A model generated the notes under the pieces. The model was not told the origin of the DNA and made no database searches. It saw only the letters and a program-made list of their open reading frames with translations. From an uncultured Bacilli bacterium (lineage in GTDB: Bacteria > Bacillota_I > Bacilli_A > RF39 > UBA660): a stretch of DNA of 64,000 nt. The stretch's first letter is position 1. Each line of letters begins with the position of its first letter. The stretch spans positions 150,832 through 214,831 of the forward strand of contig CAKOLL010000002.1 in assembly GCA_934096295.1 (NCBI GenBank). Reading direction: 5' to 3'. A program made the translations under genes and the position numbers. Shown here one piece after another: positions 49,893 through 58,503 of this stretch.

Positions 49893-50048
49893 TATAATTA
49901 TATTAGTTAGTAGTTATTACTACCTATAAATTTATGCCTAGTGGTTGTTATACTTCCACCAAAAGGGCACCATTGACGAATCTGTTCGAACTATTCGAAC
50001 TTTGATATATAGAAATCAATCGAAATGATTGATTTTTTTCGTTTAGAA
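49893..50048 (+). other. structured leader, possible oriT remnant
   Basis: TATAAT at about 49893 is followed by GTAGT/ACTAC, then TAGTGGTTGTTATACTTCC, which resembles the TAGTG-GTTATACTT core of MobV origins but with extra bases, then GTTCGAA/TTCGAAC and a terminator AATCAATC/GATTGATT with seven T. It precedes the broken copies of the small protein and relaxase. An origin or an attenuator is possible. Confidence 0.35.
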
Positions 50049-50074
50049 AAAAATCATAGGAAAGGTTGGTGTCT

Positions 50075-50301
50075 ATGATAAATATTATCAAAAAAGAAAT
50101 TGATGTAGAAGAATCATTAAGAAAGAGATTAGAAATTATATGCGATTTTTGTAATACTACTCCAATATTATAAATGGTAGTATTAGAAAAGTAGATAAAA
50201 CTAATTTATTTTATATTGAACCACATAAAATAATAATCAATAACAATGTATTTCTTGCTTTTAACTATTCTAATGAAATCTATATCAATAATTTTAAGTA
50301 A
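50075..50301 (+). pseudogene. frameshifted copy of the small element-associated protein
   Basis: ATG 50075 opens a frame that stops at 50171; the other frame then continues (NGSIRKVDKTN, IEPHKIII, NEIYINNF) to 50301. One base is missing near 50171. The two parts together resemble the intact protein at 45165. Confidence 0.75.
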
Positions 50302-50387
50302 AAAAATTAAGATAAATGAACTATAAAATATATTAAAAGCCAAAATTAAGGGTATTTAGTGTGTAAATACTAGACAAATTAAATAAA

Positions 50388-50657
50388 ATGATAATTAAAG
50401 ATTTAAAAGAAGAAAATCTTTCTTTAAGACAATCATTATCATTTTGAAAAGATAAATTCTTAAAAGTAATATCTTTCATCAAAGATAAACTATTTGGAAA
50501 GGAAAAAGAACTAGAAAAATATATGGACGTTGTAGAAGATTTGTATTCAAAGAAAATTATTGAAGAAGATACATTTGAAGATTTACAAGACACTTATGAA
50601 TTTAGTAAAAATCACGATTATGAAAGAGAAAAAGATGATTTTGATTTATCTATCTAA
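50388..50657 (+). pseudogene. C-terminal fragment of a MobV relaxase with an in-frame TGA
   Basis: The frame from 50388 gives IKDLKEENLSLRQSLSF, then TGA at 50445-50447, then KDKFLKVISFIKDKLFGKEK and an acidic end. From memory, this is the C-terminal end of Mob/Pre proteins, where SLSFWKDKF is usual, so the TGA replaces Trp. The N-terminal catalytic part is absent. It is a different subtype from the intact relaxase at 47496. Confidence 0.7.
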
Positions 50658-51203
50658 TCATCTTTTTCCTTTGTTTAATGGTTTATTTGTAGTATTACAT
50701 AAAGGAATTCTATCACTTCCTATTGGAACTGCAACTCTACATTCACCTAATATTTCTGCTTGACTTAAATCGTTAATAGCCATATCTAACATTTTTAGTG
50801 CGTTTGGATTTTGTTCAATTTCTACTGAACTTACGTGTTCTTTTGTATCCATATCAAGCCCAAAGTTTGCACTTACGCTTATTGCACCAAAATCAGATTG
50901 TGGAGCAAAATTTGCAACAACAAATTCTTTATCAGCTGTTGGTGCATAAACTGAAATTTTATCTATAGAAAATGAATTGTTTTCTTCAAGATAACTAAAT
51001 TTCATACTAACACAACCAGATTGTGGAAATCCATATTGTATATGATAATTATATTTTCCTTCTATTGAATTCTCTTCATCATTTATTTGGTCAAAACTAA
51101 AAAGTTGAGTTGATGGTAATGAAATTTCTTTGCCATAATAAGCTAATGCTATTTTTAATAATTTACCAATTTTTTCTTTTGTTTTAGTATTTTGTGCTTC
51201 CAT
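50658..51203 (-). CDS. hypothetical protein
   Basis: 181 residues. The ATG follows GGGAGGATTAGA on the minus strand. The N-terminus (KEKIGKLLKIALAYYGKEI) is helical and the middle looks like a beta-sheet domain (YNYHIQYGFPQSGCVSMKFSY, FSIDKISVYAP). No family that I recognise. Its stop abuts the end of the relaxase fragment, so it sits within the accessory region; base composition is like its neighbours. Confidence 0.6.
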   Translation of the reverse strand: MEAQNTKTKEKIGKLLKIALAYYGKEISLPSTQLFSFDQINDEENSIEGKYNYHIQYGFPQSGCVSMKFSYLEENNSFSIDKISVYAPTADKEFVVANFAPQSDFGAISVSANFGLDMDTKEHVSSVEIEQNPNALKMLDMAINDLSQAEILGECRVAVPIGSDRIPLCNTTNKPLNKGKR

Positions 51204-51299
51204 TCTAATCCTCCCTTCTAATTATATAATATCATAAATTTAATGATTTTTCACATTTTTTGTGTAATTTATAAAAATATGTGGTAAAATGGATGTAAT

Positions 51300-51405
51300 G
51301 ATTGATTCTTATATCAATCGTCTTTGAGAGAAAGTTGTAGATTACTACGACACTCGCACCAATATTGAATTTAGGCTCGAATGAATAATTCGAGTTTTAT
51401 TGTAT
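51300..51405 (+). ncRNA. structured leader RNA upstream of a truncated gene
   Basis: Three hairpins follow a -10-like GGTAAAAT: GATTGAT/ATCAATC, GTTGTAG/CTACGAC and CTCGAAT/ATTCGAG with a T-rich end. The order resembles the leader at 49893. It stands 30 nt before the truncated paralogue at 51437. Confidence 0.35.
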
Positions 51406-51436
51406 ATTTAAAAATCTTTTAAGGAGGAATTTTTAT

Positions 51437-51553
51437 ATGAGTTTATTTGATAAGGTTAAATGTTTTTTTTATAAAATTAAAGAACATAAAAGGTATATAG
51501 GAATTGAATCTTGTAATTTGCCATTTCCACTTTTTTTAATTAAATTATATTAA
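51437..51553 (+). pseudogene. truncated paralogue of the 52203 protein
   Basis: AAGGAGG and ATG 51437 begin a frame MSLFDKVKCFFYKIKEHKRY, then GIESCNLPFPLF, which matches the first 35 residues of the protein at 52203 (IKSCNLPYPFF). It then stops. Only the 5' end of a paralogue remains, with its leader. Confidence 0.7.
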
Positions 51554-51682
51554 TTATATGTTTAATGGAGTAATATCTATTTTATTTTCTAAATATGTAG
51601 TCTAAATAATATAAATTTCTTTTCTTTGTGAAATCCCTTCATATAATTAGCATTTTGTTCAAGTGAATCAAATTTAGGCACT

Positions 51683-51711
51683 TTGACAATATCAATAAAT
51701 TATGTTATTAT
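51683..51711 (+). promoter_or_regulatory. promoter of antisense RNA 2
   Basis: TTGACA, 17 nt, TATTAT with TGt before the -10, as at 11836. Confidence 0.7.
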
Positions 51712-51718
51712 TAGTATG

Positions 51719-51833
51719 TAAGCAAGAAAAATTGCATAAAATAAAAAAGAGGAACATTTGGTCTTGCAAGTGAATGTTGCCTCTAGTTTATGGAATTGAC
51801 ACTCTATCAATGCTGAAGAGTGTCTAATTTTTT
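51719..51833 (+). ncRNA. candidate antitoxin RNA 2 (type I TA-like)
   Basis: Same layout as at 11872: 5' hairpin GCAA/TTGC, the 16-nt motif TTGCATAAAATAAAAA at 51732-51747, a hairpin GAGGAACATT/AATGTTGCCTC and a terminator GACACTCT/AGAGTGTC with a T run. On the minus strand the middle hairpin plus the motif forms a terminator for the facing peptide mRNA. Antisense control of that mRNA through its 3' end is inferred. Confidence 0.65.
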
Positions 51834-51916
51834 ATCGCTAACACCAGTAAGGTAGAAAGTAACAAAATGATAGCAATGAGCTTTAGAACTTTTATTATAA
51901 AAGTCTTAGTTTTCAT
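51824..51916 (-). CDS. 30-residue hydrophobic peptide, candidate type I toxin
   Basis: The peptide starts MKTKTFIIKVLKLIAI, continues with a fully hydrophobic stretch and ends LAIKN. It has an excellent ribosome site AAAGGAGG 9 nt upstream and a promoter TTGTTT, 17 nt, TATAAT on the minus strand near 52010-51982. Its 5' leader can form a hairpin of its own (AGGA-ACA with TGT-CGTCCT). A single membrane helix and convergent antisense RNA are typical of type I toxins. Sequence similarity to the 36-residue peptide at 11952 is only in general character. Confidence 0.65.
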   Translation of the reverse strand: MKTKTFIIKVLKLIAIILLLSTLLVLAIKN

Positions 51917-52202
51917 CCTTATCTACCTCCTTTCTTTCTCAAGATTGGAGGACGACACTCACATCAAATGTTCCTGTTAAAATTATATAATAAGTAAATT
52001 CATAAAACAAGCGAACAGATGAAAATTTTTGCTAAAATTTCAAGAATGTGTGTTATAAATGCTTTGAAAATTAATTCTTATTTTACCATTTGCAGTGATG
52101 ATTTAAAAGTCAATTATGCTCCGAAAAAAAAGTTGCATCTGTTATACAAATTATGGAAACTAGTGGTATTTCATTACTAATTTTAAAGGAGGTTGAAATT
52201 AT

Positions 52203-53180
52203 ATGAATTTATTTATGAAATTTAAAAACTATATTTATGAAAGGAAAGAGAATATAAGATATAAAAAAATTAAATCTTGTAATTTGCCATATCCCTTTTT
52301 TGATAAAAAAAGACAAACTTTTGAGTGGGTAAGGTATTCTAAAGATTATAAACATTATTGCACTGATCCAAGTTTATTTTATTCTATTGGTGAAATTGCA
52401 AGAACTGGAGTTACATATCATTATAAGGCAAAGCTTTATGGAAGAGGATTTCCTACCCAAGAGATAAAATATAGATTGATGGTTAGTCATTGCCATAGTT
52501 TCGAAGAAGTTGTCAGGGCTTTATATGATTATCCAGAAACATTCTCTGTCCCTGATGAATTTTTGAATGAATATAGTAAACAAGAATTGAGTTATTTAAA
52601 AGAAGTTAAAAATTATTTGCTTTTAATTGGAGTAAACGATATTAAAGAAAGCAAAGAAAGAAAATTGTTAGATGAAAAATGGGATATTATTTATAATAAG
52701 AAACATAAAAATATTAAAGACAAAATTTTTATGATGAACTATTCAAAAAGATGGAAAAAATTAGAGCATGAAGAATATTTGAAAAGATATTCGAATCCAA
52801 AGGTTATAGAATTTTCTTCTGATCGTCATTTAGATATTGATAATAAAAAAGTTGCTAATGCTATAATGAATGGGGAAAAGAATTACAAAATAAATGTTAA
52901 ATATTCTTTTTCTGAATCGTTTAAAAATCAAAAATATTTAGTTTCCTATGATGGTAAATATTTAGGAATTGTGCAAGTTGTAAATGAAAAAGTAATTAAA
53001 TTTAAAGATTTAAGTGAAGATATGGTAAATTATAAATTAGCAGGTTTTAAAAGCTTTGAAGAATATAAAAATAATATGAAAAAAGAATTTATAGAAGAAG
53101 GTAAGATATATAATGAAGAATTTACAGATGAATCTTTAATTTGTTATGAAAATTTAAAAGTAATAGAAAAATTCAAGTAA
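52203..53180 (+). CDS. hypothetical protein with ASCH-like C-terminal region
   Basis: 325 residues. The ATG follows AAAGGAGG. The N-terminal 70 residues contain ESCNLP-like SCNLPYPFF shared with the truncated copy at 51437. The region from about 235 to 300 (YLVSYDGKYLGIVQV, VIKFKDLSEDM, AGFKSFEEYK) reads like an ASCH domain, an RNA- or nucleoside-binding PUA-like fold; this is a tentative resemblance. No signal peptide. Being in two copies within an accessory region suggests an element cargo gene. Confidence 0.55.
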   Translation: MNLFMKFKNYIYERKENIRYKKIKSCNLPYPFFDKKRQTFEWVRYSKDYKHYCTDPSLFYSIGEIARTGVTYHYKAKLYGRGFPTQEIKYRLMVSHCHSFEEVVRALYDYPETFSVPDEFLNEYSKQELSYLKEVKNYLLLIGVNDIKESKERKLLDEKWDIIYNKKHKNIKDKIFMMNYSKRWKKLEHEEYLKRYSNPKVIEFSSDRHLDIDNKKVANAIMNGEKNYKINVKYSFSESFKNQKYLVSYDGKYLGIVQVVNEKVIKFKDLSEDMVNYKLAGFKSFEEYKNNMKKEFIEEGKIYNEEFTDESLICYENLKVIEKFK

Positions 53181-53344
53181 AAAACAGTGAAAAAATCACT
53201 GCTTTTTTTGACTTATATATTTTTTACATCATTTTCTATATTTTCTTCATTTATTTCAATGGCTTTAATACATTTCTCAAATAATTCGTTTAGGTCCCAG
53301 CCTAACATTTCACAACCTTTTTTGATGACATCTCTAGAACATCC

Positions 53345-53779
53345 TCAAGCAAAAGTCTTGTCTTTAAATTTTTTCTTTAAAGTGGCAACTTCCATACCTT
53401 GAGCATTGTGTGATGGCCTCATGTTTATTAAAGATGCAATTATACCAGTTAATTCATCACACATATATAAAACTTTTTCCATAAAATGAGTAGGTTCAAC
53501 ATCTGTACATAGTTCATATCCGTGACTACATACAGCATGAATAAGTTCATCACTTGCATCAATTTCTTTTAAAAGTTCAATACATTTAATGCAATGTTCT
53601 TCTGGATACATTTCATAGTCAACATCATGAAGTAGTCCTGCGATACCCCAGAAATCAGGATCATATCCATAATCTTGTGCAATATACCTCATTATTGCTT
53701 CCACCATTAAACCATGTCTAATATGATATTCTTCATTGTTATATTTTTTTAATAAATCTAATGCTTTTTCTCTATTCAT
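53345..53779 (-). CDS. HDIG-domain phosphohydrolase, C-terminus cut by an in-frame TGA
   Basis: 144 residues to the TGA at 53345-53347. YHIRHGLMVEAIMRYIA, GLLHDVDYE and CSHGYELC carry the His and Asp metal ligands of an HD domain. Reading on after the TGA gives GCSRDVIKKGCEMLGW and DLNELFEKCIKAIE to a TAA at 53213, which is the normal C-terminal end of this family. The catalytic domain is complete without it, so the short product may still work. The ATG follows GGAGG. The role of the family is uncertain; it may act on nucleotides. Confidence 0.8.
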   Translation of the reverse strand: MNREKALDLLKKYNNEEYHIRHGLMVEAIMRYIAQDYGYDPDFWGIAGLLHDVDYEMYPEEHCIKCIELLKEIDASDELIHAVCSHGYELCTDVEPTHFMEKVLYMCDELTGIIASLINMRPSHNAQGMEVATLKKKFKDKTFA

Positions 53780-53897
53780 AATTACCTCCGTATTTATTAT
53801 AACACTCGTAACATTATGTAGTAAATATGCTTTTAATAATTAATTTTTTATTGTATAATATGTTTTGAAGAGATATAAGTAAATGGAGGTTTTGAAA

Positions 53898-54827
53898 ATG
53901 TTGAGTTATTATTTAGAGTTATTAGGCTATTTTGATATGCCGGAGTTTATTATAAAATATTTAAATTGTCCATCATTAATTAGGCTTAAAGATGTAGGTT
54001 ATTTTTGCGGTATGGATTATGCATCAAAAGATATTTATGATTTTAGAGAATATATAAGTAGATATGATCATTCTTTAAGCGTTGCTTTAATTGTATATAA
54101 ACTAACTCATGATAAAAAGGCTACGATAGCTGGATTATTTCATGATATAGCAACACCATGTTTTTCTCATGTTATTGATTATATGAATAATGATCATGAA
54201 AAACAAGAGTCTACGGAAGAATATACTGAATTGGTTATAAAAAATGATACTTGGTTATGCCATTGTTTAGAAGAAGATGGTATATATTTAAGAGATATTG
54301 TTGACTTTAAAAAATATAGTGTGGTTGATAATGATAGACCTAAAGTGTGTGCAGATAGAGTAGATGGAGTTATTTTAACTGGTATTGGGTGGACTAAAAA
54401 TATTTCAAAAGATGATATTAAAAATATAGTTATGGCGATGAATTTGTATCAAAATGAAAGTGAAGAATTAGAGATTGGTTTTAATTCTTTAGATGTTGCT
54501 AAATTAGTATTGATGGTAAGTGAAAGCATAGATTTATATTGTCATTCGAAAGAAGATTTTTATATGATGGAGTTACTTGCTAAAATAACTAAATATGCTA
54601 TAGATACGAATATTATTTGCTATGATGATTTATATAAATTAAATGAAAAAGAATTGTTTAATATATTTGAAGAGTCTAATAATTTGTATTTAAAAGAGTT
54701 GGTTTTAGAATTTAAAACAAAAAGAAAAGAAGATGTTGAGGATATAAGAGTTTCTAATGTTAAAATTAGGGATTTAAATCCTTTGGTTAATGGAGAAAGA
54801 TTGAAATTGATAAGAACTCGAAATTAA
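53898..54827 (+). CDS. HD-domain phosphohydrolase (dNTPase-like)
   Basis: About 309 residues. I use ATG 53898, because GGAGG at 53885-53889 lies before it and after the ATG at 53883. YDHSLSVALIVYKL and GLFHDIATPCFSHVID supply the H...HD...of the HD motif; CADRVDGVILTG provides the later Asp. Proteins of this kind hydrolyse nucleotides or remain uncharacterised. Divergent from the HDIG gene at 53345. Confidence 0.75.
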   Translation: MLSYYLELLGYFDMPEFIIKYLNCPSLIRLKDVGYFCGMDYASKDIYDFREYISRYDHSLSVALIVYKLTHDKKATIAGLFHDIATPCFSHVIDYMNNDHEKQESTEEYTELVIKNDTWLCHCLEEDGIYLRDIVDFKKYSVVDNDRPKVCADRVDGVILTGIGWTKNISKDDIKNIVMAMNLYQNESEELEIGFNSLDVAKLVLMVSESIDLYCHSKEDFYMMELLAKITKYAIDTNIICYDDLYKLNEKELFNIFEESNNLYLKELVLEFKTKRKEDVEDIRVSNVKIRDLNPLVNGERLKLIRTRN

Positions 54828-54877
54828 AATTTTGAGTTTTTTTCTTTTTGTGTTATATTATATTTGGAGATGATTAT

Positions 54878-55303
54878 ATGAAACCTGGATTAGGTGTTGG
54901 CGTTATGATATTAAAGGATAACAAGGTGTTACTTGGTCTTCGTAATCCTGATAAAGTAAAAGCTTCAAGTGAACTTAAGGGAGAAGGTACATGGACTATG
55001 CCTGGTGGTAAAGTTGAATTTATGGAAAAACTAGTGGATGCTGCCAAAAGAGAATTGGAAGAGGAAACTAGTTTAATTGCAAAAGACTTAAAACTTATTT
55101 GTGTATCTGATGATATGACTGATACAGCTCATTATGTTACAGCAGGGTTTTTAGTTAGTTCTTATGAAGGTGAAATTAAAGCTATGGAGCCAGAAACTAT
55201 TTTAGAATGGAAATGGTTTGATATTAATGATTTACCTGAAAATATGTATAAACCTAGTAAAGTGGTAGTGGAAAAATATTTGAATGGTATAATTTATGAA
55301 TAA
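54878..55303 (+). CDS. NUDIX hydrolase (MutT-like)
   Basis: 141 residues from ATG 54878, after GGAGATG. The Nudix box runs from GGKVEFME to RELEEET. GEGTWTMPGG and the WKWFDINDLP end are like those of MutT/ADP-ribose type enzymes. Substrate not assignable. Confidence 0.85.
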   Translation: MKPGLGVGVMILKDNKVLLGLRNPDKVKASSELKGEGTWTMPGGKVEFMEKLVDAAKRELEEETSLIAKDLKLICVSDDMTDTAHYVTAGFLVSSYEGEIKAMEPETILEWKWFDINDLPENMYKPSKVVVEKYLNGIIYE

Positions 55304-55369
55304 CGAATAATACAAATAAATGTTTGCTATTTATCTAAACTTATGATATTATAGATTTAGGTGGTAAAA

Positions 55370-56224
55370 ATGGTTTATTTAAAAAATTTTAATTTGCTTA
55401 GTGAATATTATGAAGGTAATTTATTAATTAATGAAAGAAGAACATATTTTCATAATCAATATCCATTTAGAATATTTCCAGATAAAGGTTTGGATAAAAT
55501 AAAGTTTGAAAATGTTACTATACTTTATGGTGGAAATGGTTCTGGTAAATCTACGATATTAAAAATAATAGCAGAAAAATTAAATGCTAAAGGCCATGAA
55601 TGTTGCGGAGAAATGTTTCAAAGTTATGTAAATTGTTGTTCTTATGAAATGACTTATGAAGTACCTGATGAAATTAAAATTATTAAAAGTGATGATGTAT
55701 TTGATTATCTATATAACATAAAAAGAATTAACAATCGTGGTTTTAATAAAAGAGAAGCCTTGTTAAAGGAATATTTTGATTGTAAAAATACTATGATTAG
55801 TGATATGTCTGATTATCAAAATATTAAAAATGAGGTTGATGCAAAGAGATTGAGTCCAGCATCATTTATACGTGAAAGAATGTTAAATAAAGATGTTTTA
55901 GAACAATCGAATGGGGAATCTGCATTAATGTATTTTATATCTGAAATTAAAGATAATGGAGTATATTTACTTGATGAACCTGAAAATAGTATGTCAGCAG
56001 AAATGCAACTTAAACTTACAAAATTTTTGGAAGAATCAGCAAGATTCTTTAATTGTCAGTTTATTATTGCTACGCATTCTCCATTTATTTTAGGAATGAA
56101 TGGGGCAACAATCTATGATTTAGATGCTGTACCTGTTAGAACTAAGAATTGGTGGGAGCTAGAAAATATGAAAATATATTTTAACTATTTTAATGATCAT
56201 AGAGTCAAATTTGAAGAAAAATAG
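55370..56224 (+). CDS. AAA family ATPase (ABC-like, AAA_21 type)
   Basis: 284 residues from ATG 55370, after AGGTGG. Walker A GGNGSGKST, signature-like SNGESAL, Walker B GVYLLDEPENSMS and an H-loop ATHSPF are visible. Such single-domain ATPases resemble RecF/SMC-like and overcoming-lysogenisation type ATPases, and often work with a nuclease or sensor. No partner gene is next to it. Cytoplasmic; role unknown. Confidence 0.8.
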   Translation: MVYLKNFNLLSEYYEGNLLINERRTYFHNQYPFRIFPDKGLDKIKFENVTILYGGNGSGKSTILKIIAEKLNAKGHECCGEMFQSYVNCCSYEMTYEVPDEIKIIKSDDVFDYLYNIKRINNRGFNKREALLKEYFDCKNTMISDMSDYQNIKNEVDAKRLSPASFIRERMLNKDVLEQSNGESALMYFISEIKDNGVYLLDEPENSMSAEMQLKLTKFLEESARFFNCQFIIATHSPFILGMNGATIYDLDAVPVRTKNWWELENMKIYFNYFNDHRVKFEEK

Positions 56225-56516
56225 TATTTCACTTTTTCTTCACAAAAATTTCACATTTCTTTGTTAGCATGTTTTATAGAGGTTTTAGGAAATAATATTG
56301 TTTATAAATCATTAACTCTTTTACAAACCTTTCTATAATATAAATTATAGTCTTATAGTTCCTACAATATTAAGTATTAAAGTTTTCTTTTAAAATATAA
56401 ACGATATTTGTTTGAGTAACTAGGCCTCTGTTATGGATGAAGATTTTTTACTTCATCCTTTTATATTGCAATTTAATGTTTTTTTTGATAAAATATCACT
56501 GATAGTGGGTGATGTA
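56225..56516 (+). other. intergenic region before the ireB operon
   Basis: 292 nt without a gene. A possible promoter (TTTCAC, 17 nt, TTTTAT) lies near 56250. The only strong structure is the terminator at 56435. A small RNA or an attenuated leader is possible. Confidence 0.4.
56435..56463 (+). terminator. intrinsic terminator
   Basis: GGATGAAG and CTTCATCC form an 8-bp stem with TTTT. It lies 54 nt before ireB. Confidence 0.75.
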
Positions 56517-56762
56517 ATGGACAATAAAACAACAATATTTAACGTTAAAGAATTAAGACAAGAATTAATATTAATGACTATTAATGAGGTTGTGGAAGCA
56601 TTAGAATTTAAAGGTTATAATGCAACGAATCAATTAGTTGGTTATTTAATAAGTGGGGATAGTAAATATATTACAACTTTTAATCATTCAAGAGCAAAGT
56701 TGCAACAATTTGATCGTAGTGAAGTTTTAATGGCCATAATTAATACTTATTTAGGTAGATAA
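56517..56762 (+). CDS. ireB: IreB family regulatory phosphoprotein (UPF0297)
   Basis: 81 residues from ATG 56517, after GGGTGATG; longer starts would include the terminator. TTIFNVKELRQ is the IreB signature with the Thr residues phosphorylated by the PASTA kinase IreK in Enterococcus, and ALEFKGYNATNQLVGYLISGD is highly conserved. It regulates cell-wall stress responses. It is the first gene of the conserved ireB-ruvX-DUF1292 trio and overlaps ruvX by 1 nt. Confidence 0.95.
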   Translation: MDNKTTIFNVKELRQELILMTINEVVEALEFKGYNATNQLVGYLISGDSKYITTFNHSRAKLQQFDRSEVLMAIINTYLGR

Positions 56763-57184
56763 TGAGATACGTTGGTTTAGATTTGGGAACAACATCTTTA
56801 GGTGTTTCTATAAGTGATAAGACAAATTCTTTAGTAAGCCCACTTGTACTAATTAAATTTGCTAAAGAAGATTATGATGATGCTTTAAGAAAATTGTTAG
56901 AGGTTATAAAAGATAAGAATGTTTCTAAGATAGTTTTAGGGCTTCCTAAAAATATGGATAATTCAATGGGATTTGCTGTGGAGCGAAGTATTAATTTTAA
57001 AAAAATGCTTGAGGAATGTGGCTATGAGGTCGTACTAGAAGATGAAAGACTTACAACAGTAGAAGCATTAAATATTATGAAAAATAATGGACTAAAAAAT
57101 ATAAATAAAAAAAATAAAACAGATGTATTGTCTGCGGTGTTAATATTAGAGATGTATTTAAAAAGGATTAGTTATGATAAATAA
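56762..57184 (+). CDS. ruvX: Holliday junction resolvase-like RuvX (YqgF/YrrK)
   Basis: 140 residues. RYVGLDLGTTSLGVSISD, VLGLPKNMDNSMG, EDERLTTVEA and KKNKTDVLSAVLILE give the RNase H fold acids. In bacteria it is implicated in 16S rRNA 5' processing and possibly Holliday junctions. It overlaps both neighbours. Confidence 0.95.
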   Translation: MRYVGLDLGTTSLGVSISDKTNSLVSPLVLIKFAKEDYDDALRKLLEVIKDKNVSKIVLGLPKNMDNSMGFAVERSINFKKMLEECGYEVVLEDERLTTVEALNIMKNNGLKNINKKNKTDVLSAVLILEMYLKRISYDK

Positions 57185-57440
57185 GTTAGTAGTTGATGAT
57201 AATAATGAAAAAAATGAGTATAAACCAATTTTAAAAGTTTCCATGGAAGATGAAGACTATTTGATTTATACAAAGAATGATGTAAATAAATTAGGAGATG
57301 TTATTTGCTATGTTTCTTTATATGAATATTGTAATGGTAAACAAGTATTAAAACCAATTAAGGATAAAAGAAAAGTAGAAATATTAGATGGTATATTTAT
57401 GCAAGTACAAAGACTAATTAATAAAAAGGAAAGTGAATGA
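57174..57440 (+). CDS. DUF1292 family protein (YrzB-like)
   Basis: 88 residues in the position of B. subtilis yrzB. The acidic start (VVDDNNEKNE) and YLIYTKND fit DUF1292. The start ATG overlaps the end of ruvX and the stop is TGA just before mltG. Function unknown. Confidence 0.8.
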   Translation: MINKLVVDDNNEKNEYKPILKVSMEDEDYLIYTKNDVNKLGDVICYVSLYEYCNGKQVLKPIKDKRKVEILDGIFMQVQRLINKKESE

Positions 57441-57441
57441 T

Positions 57442-58491
57442 ATGAAGAATAAAAAGATTTTTATTATTTTAGGGGTAATTGTTGGGTTGATAGTAGCTAT
57501 GACGATTACATATTTTATTTTGCTTACACCAAGTGGTAGAAGCAATGTTCCAGTTACTTTTGTAGTTAATAAAGGTGATGATAAGAAAACTATTATAAAT
57601 AATTTAAAAGAAGCAAAATTAATAAAAAGTAAATATGCAACAATTATTTATGTTATACTTTCTAATAATAAAAATTTACAAGCTGGATCATATGAATTTA
57701 GTAGAGATATGTCAACACAAGATATTATAAAATCTCTTGGTAAAGGAGACGTTATAAAAGAATATAAACCTAGTGCTAGAGTTACCTTAAAAGAAGGAGT
57801 TACGTTAAAAGAATATATAAAACTAATATGTGATAATACTGATTTAAATTATGATGATGCAATTAAAAAAGTAAACGATAAATCATTCTTAAAGGGGTTA
57901 ATTGCTGATTATTGGTTTTTAACTGAAGATATATTAGATGAAGATATTTATTATCCTTTGGAAGGTTATTTATTTCCTGAAACGTATGATTTTTATAAAG
58001 ATACAACAATTGAACAAGTAATTAGAAAAATGTTAAATGTTACGAGTGATAAATTAAGTTCTATTAAAGATAAGATGTTAAATAATAAAATGAGTGTTCA
58101 TGAACTTATTACAATAGCAAGTATTGCAGAAAAAGAAGCAAATACTAGTGATGATAGAAGAATGGTTAGTCAAGTTATTTATAAAAGACTTGATATGAAT
58201 ATGAGTTTGGGAATGGATGTAACAAGTTATTATGGAGTACAAAAAAGTATGAGTGAAACCCTAACAAAAGTTGACTTAAACGATAAAAACCCTTATAATA
58301 CTAGAGTTGTTACATTTATTGGGCTTCCAGTTGGACCTATTTGTAATCCTTCATTGGATAGCATAAATGCAGCATTAGAACCAACTAATACAGATTATGT
58401 GTATTTTATAGCAGATGTTTTAACTGGTAAAGTTTATTTTGCTAAAGATATTGATGGCTTTAACGAATTAAAAGAAAAATATATGAAGTAA
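57442..58491 (+). CDS. mltG: endolytic transglycosylase MltG
   Basis: 349 residues from ATG 57442, after AAGGAAAGTG. One N-terminal membrane helix (IFIILGVIVGLIVAM) is followed by a LysM-like and YceG domain: LEGYLFPETYDF, then ITIASIAEKEA with the catalytic Glu, and NPYNTRVVTFIGLPVGPICNP (seen as PYNTR and GLPVGPICNP). It cuts nascent glycan strands outside the membrane. Confidence 0.95.
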   Translation: MKNKKIFIILGVIVGLIVAMTITYFILLTPSGRSNVPVTFVVNKGDDKKTIINNLKEAKLIKSKYATIIYVILSNNKNLQAGSYEFSRDMSTQDIIKSLGKGDVIKEYKPSARVTLKEGVTLKEYIKLICDNTDLNYDDAIKKVNDKSFLKGLIADYWFLTEDILDEDIYYPLEGYLFPETYDFYKDTTIEQVIRKMLNVTSDKLSSIKDKMLNNKMSVHELITIASIAEKEANTSDDRRMVSQVIYKRLDMNMSLGMDVTSYYGVQKSMSETLTKVDLNDKNPYNTRVVTFIGLPVGPICNPSLDSINAALEPTNTDYVYFIADVLTGKVYFAKDIDGFNELKEKYMK

Positions 58492-58503
58492 AGGTGAATT
58501 AAA

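Noticed and set aside
51340..51359. A tRNA 3' half at ACTCGCACCA
   Set aside because: There is no T arm or acceptor partner; only the CCA-like end is similar.
53187..53402. Plus-strand frame opposite the HD protein
   Set aside because: It is the complement of the HDIG gene and its C-terminal extension; no ribosome site.
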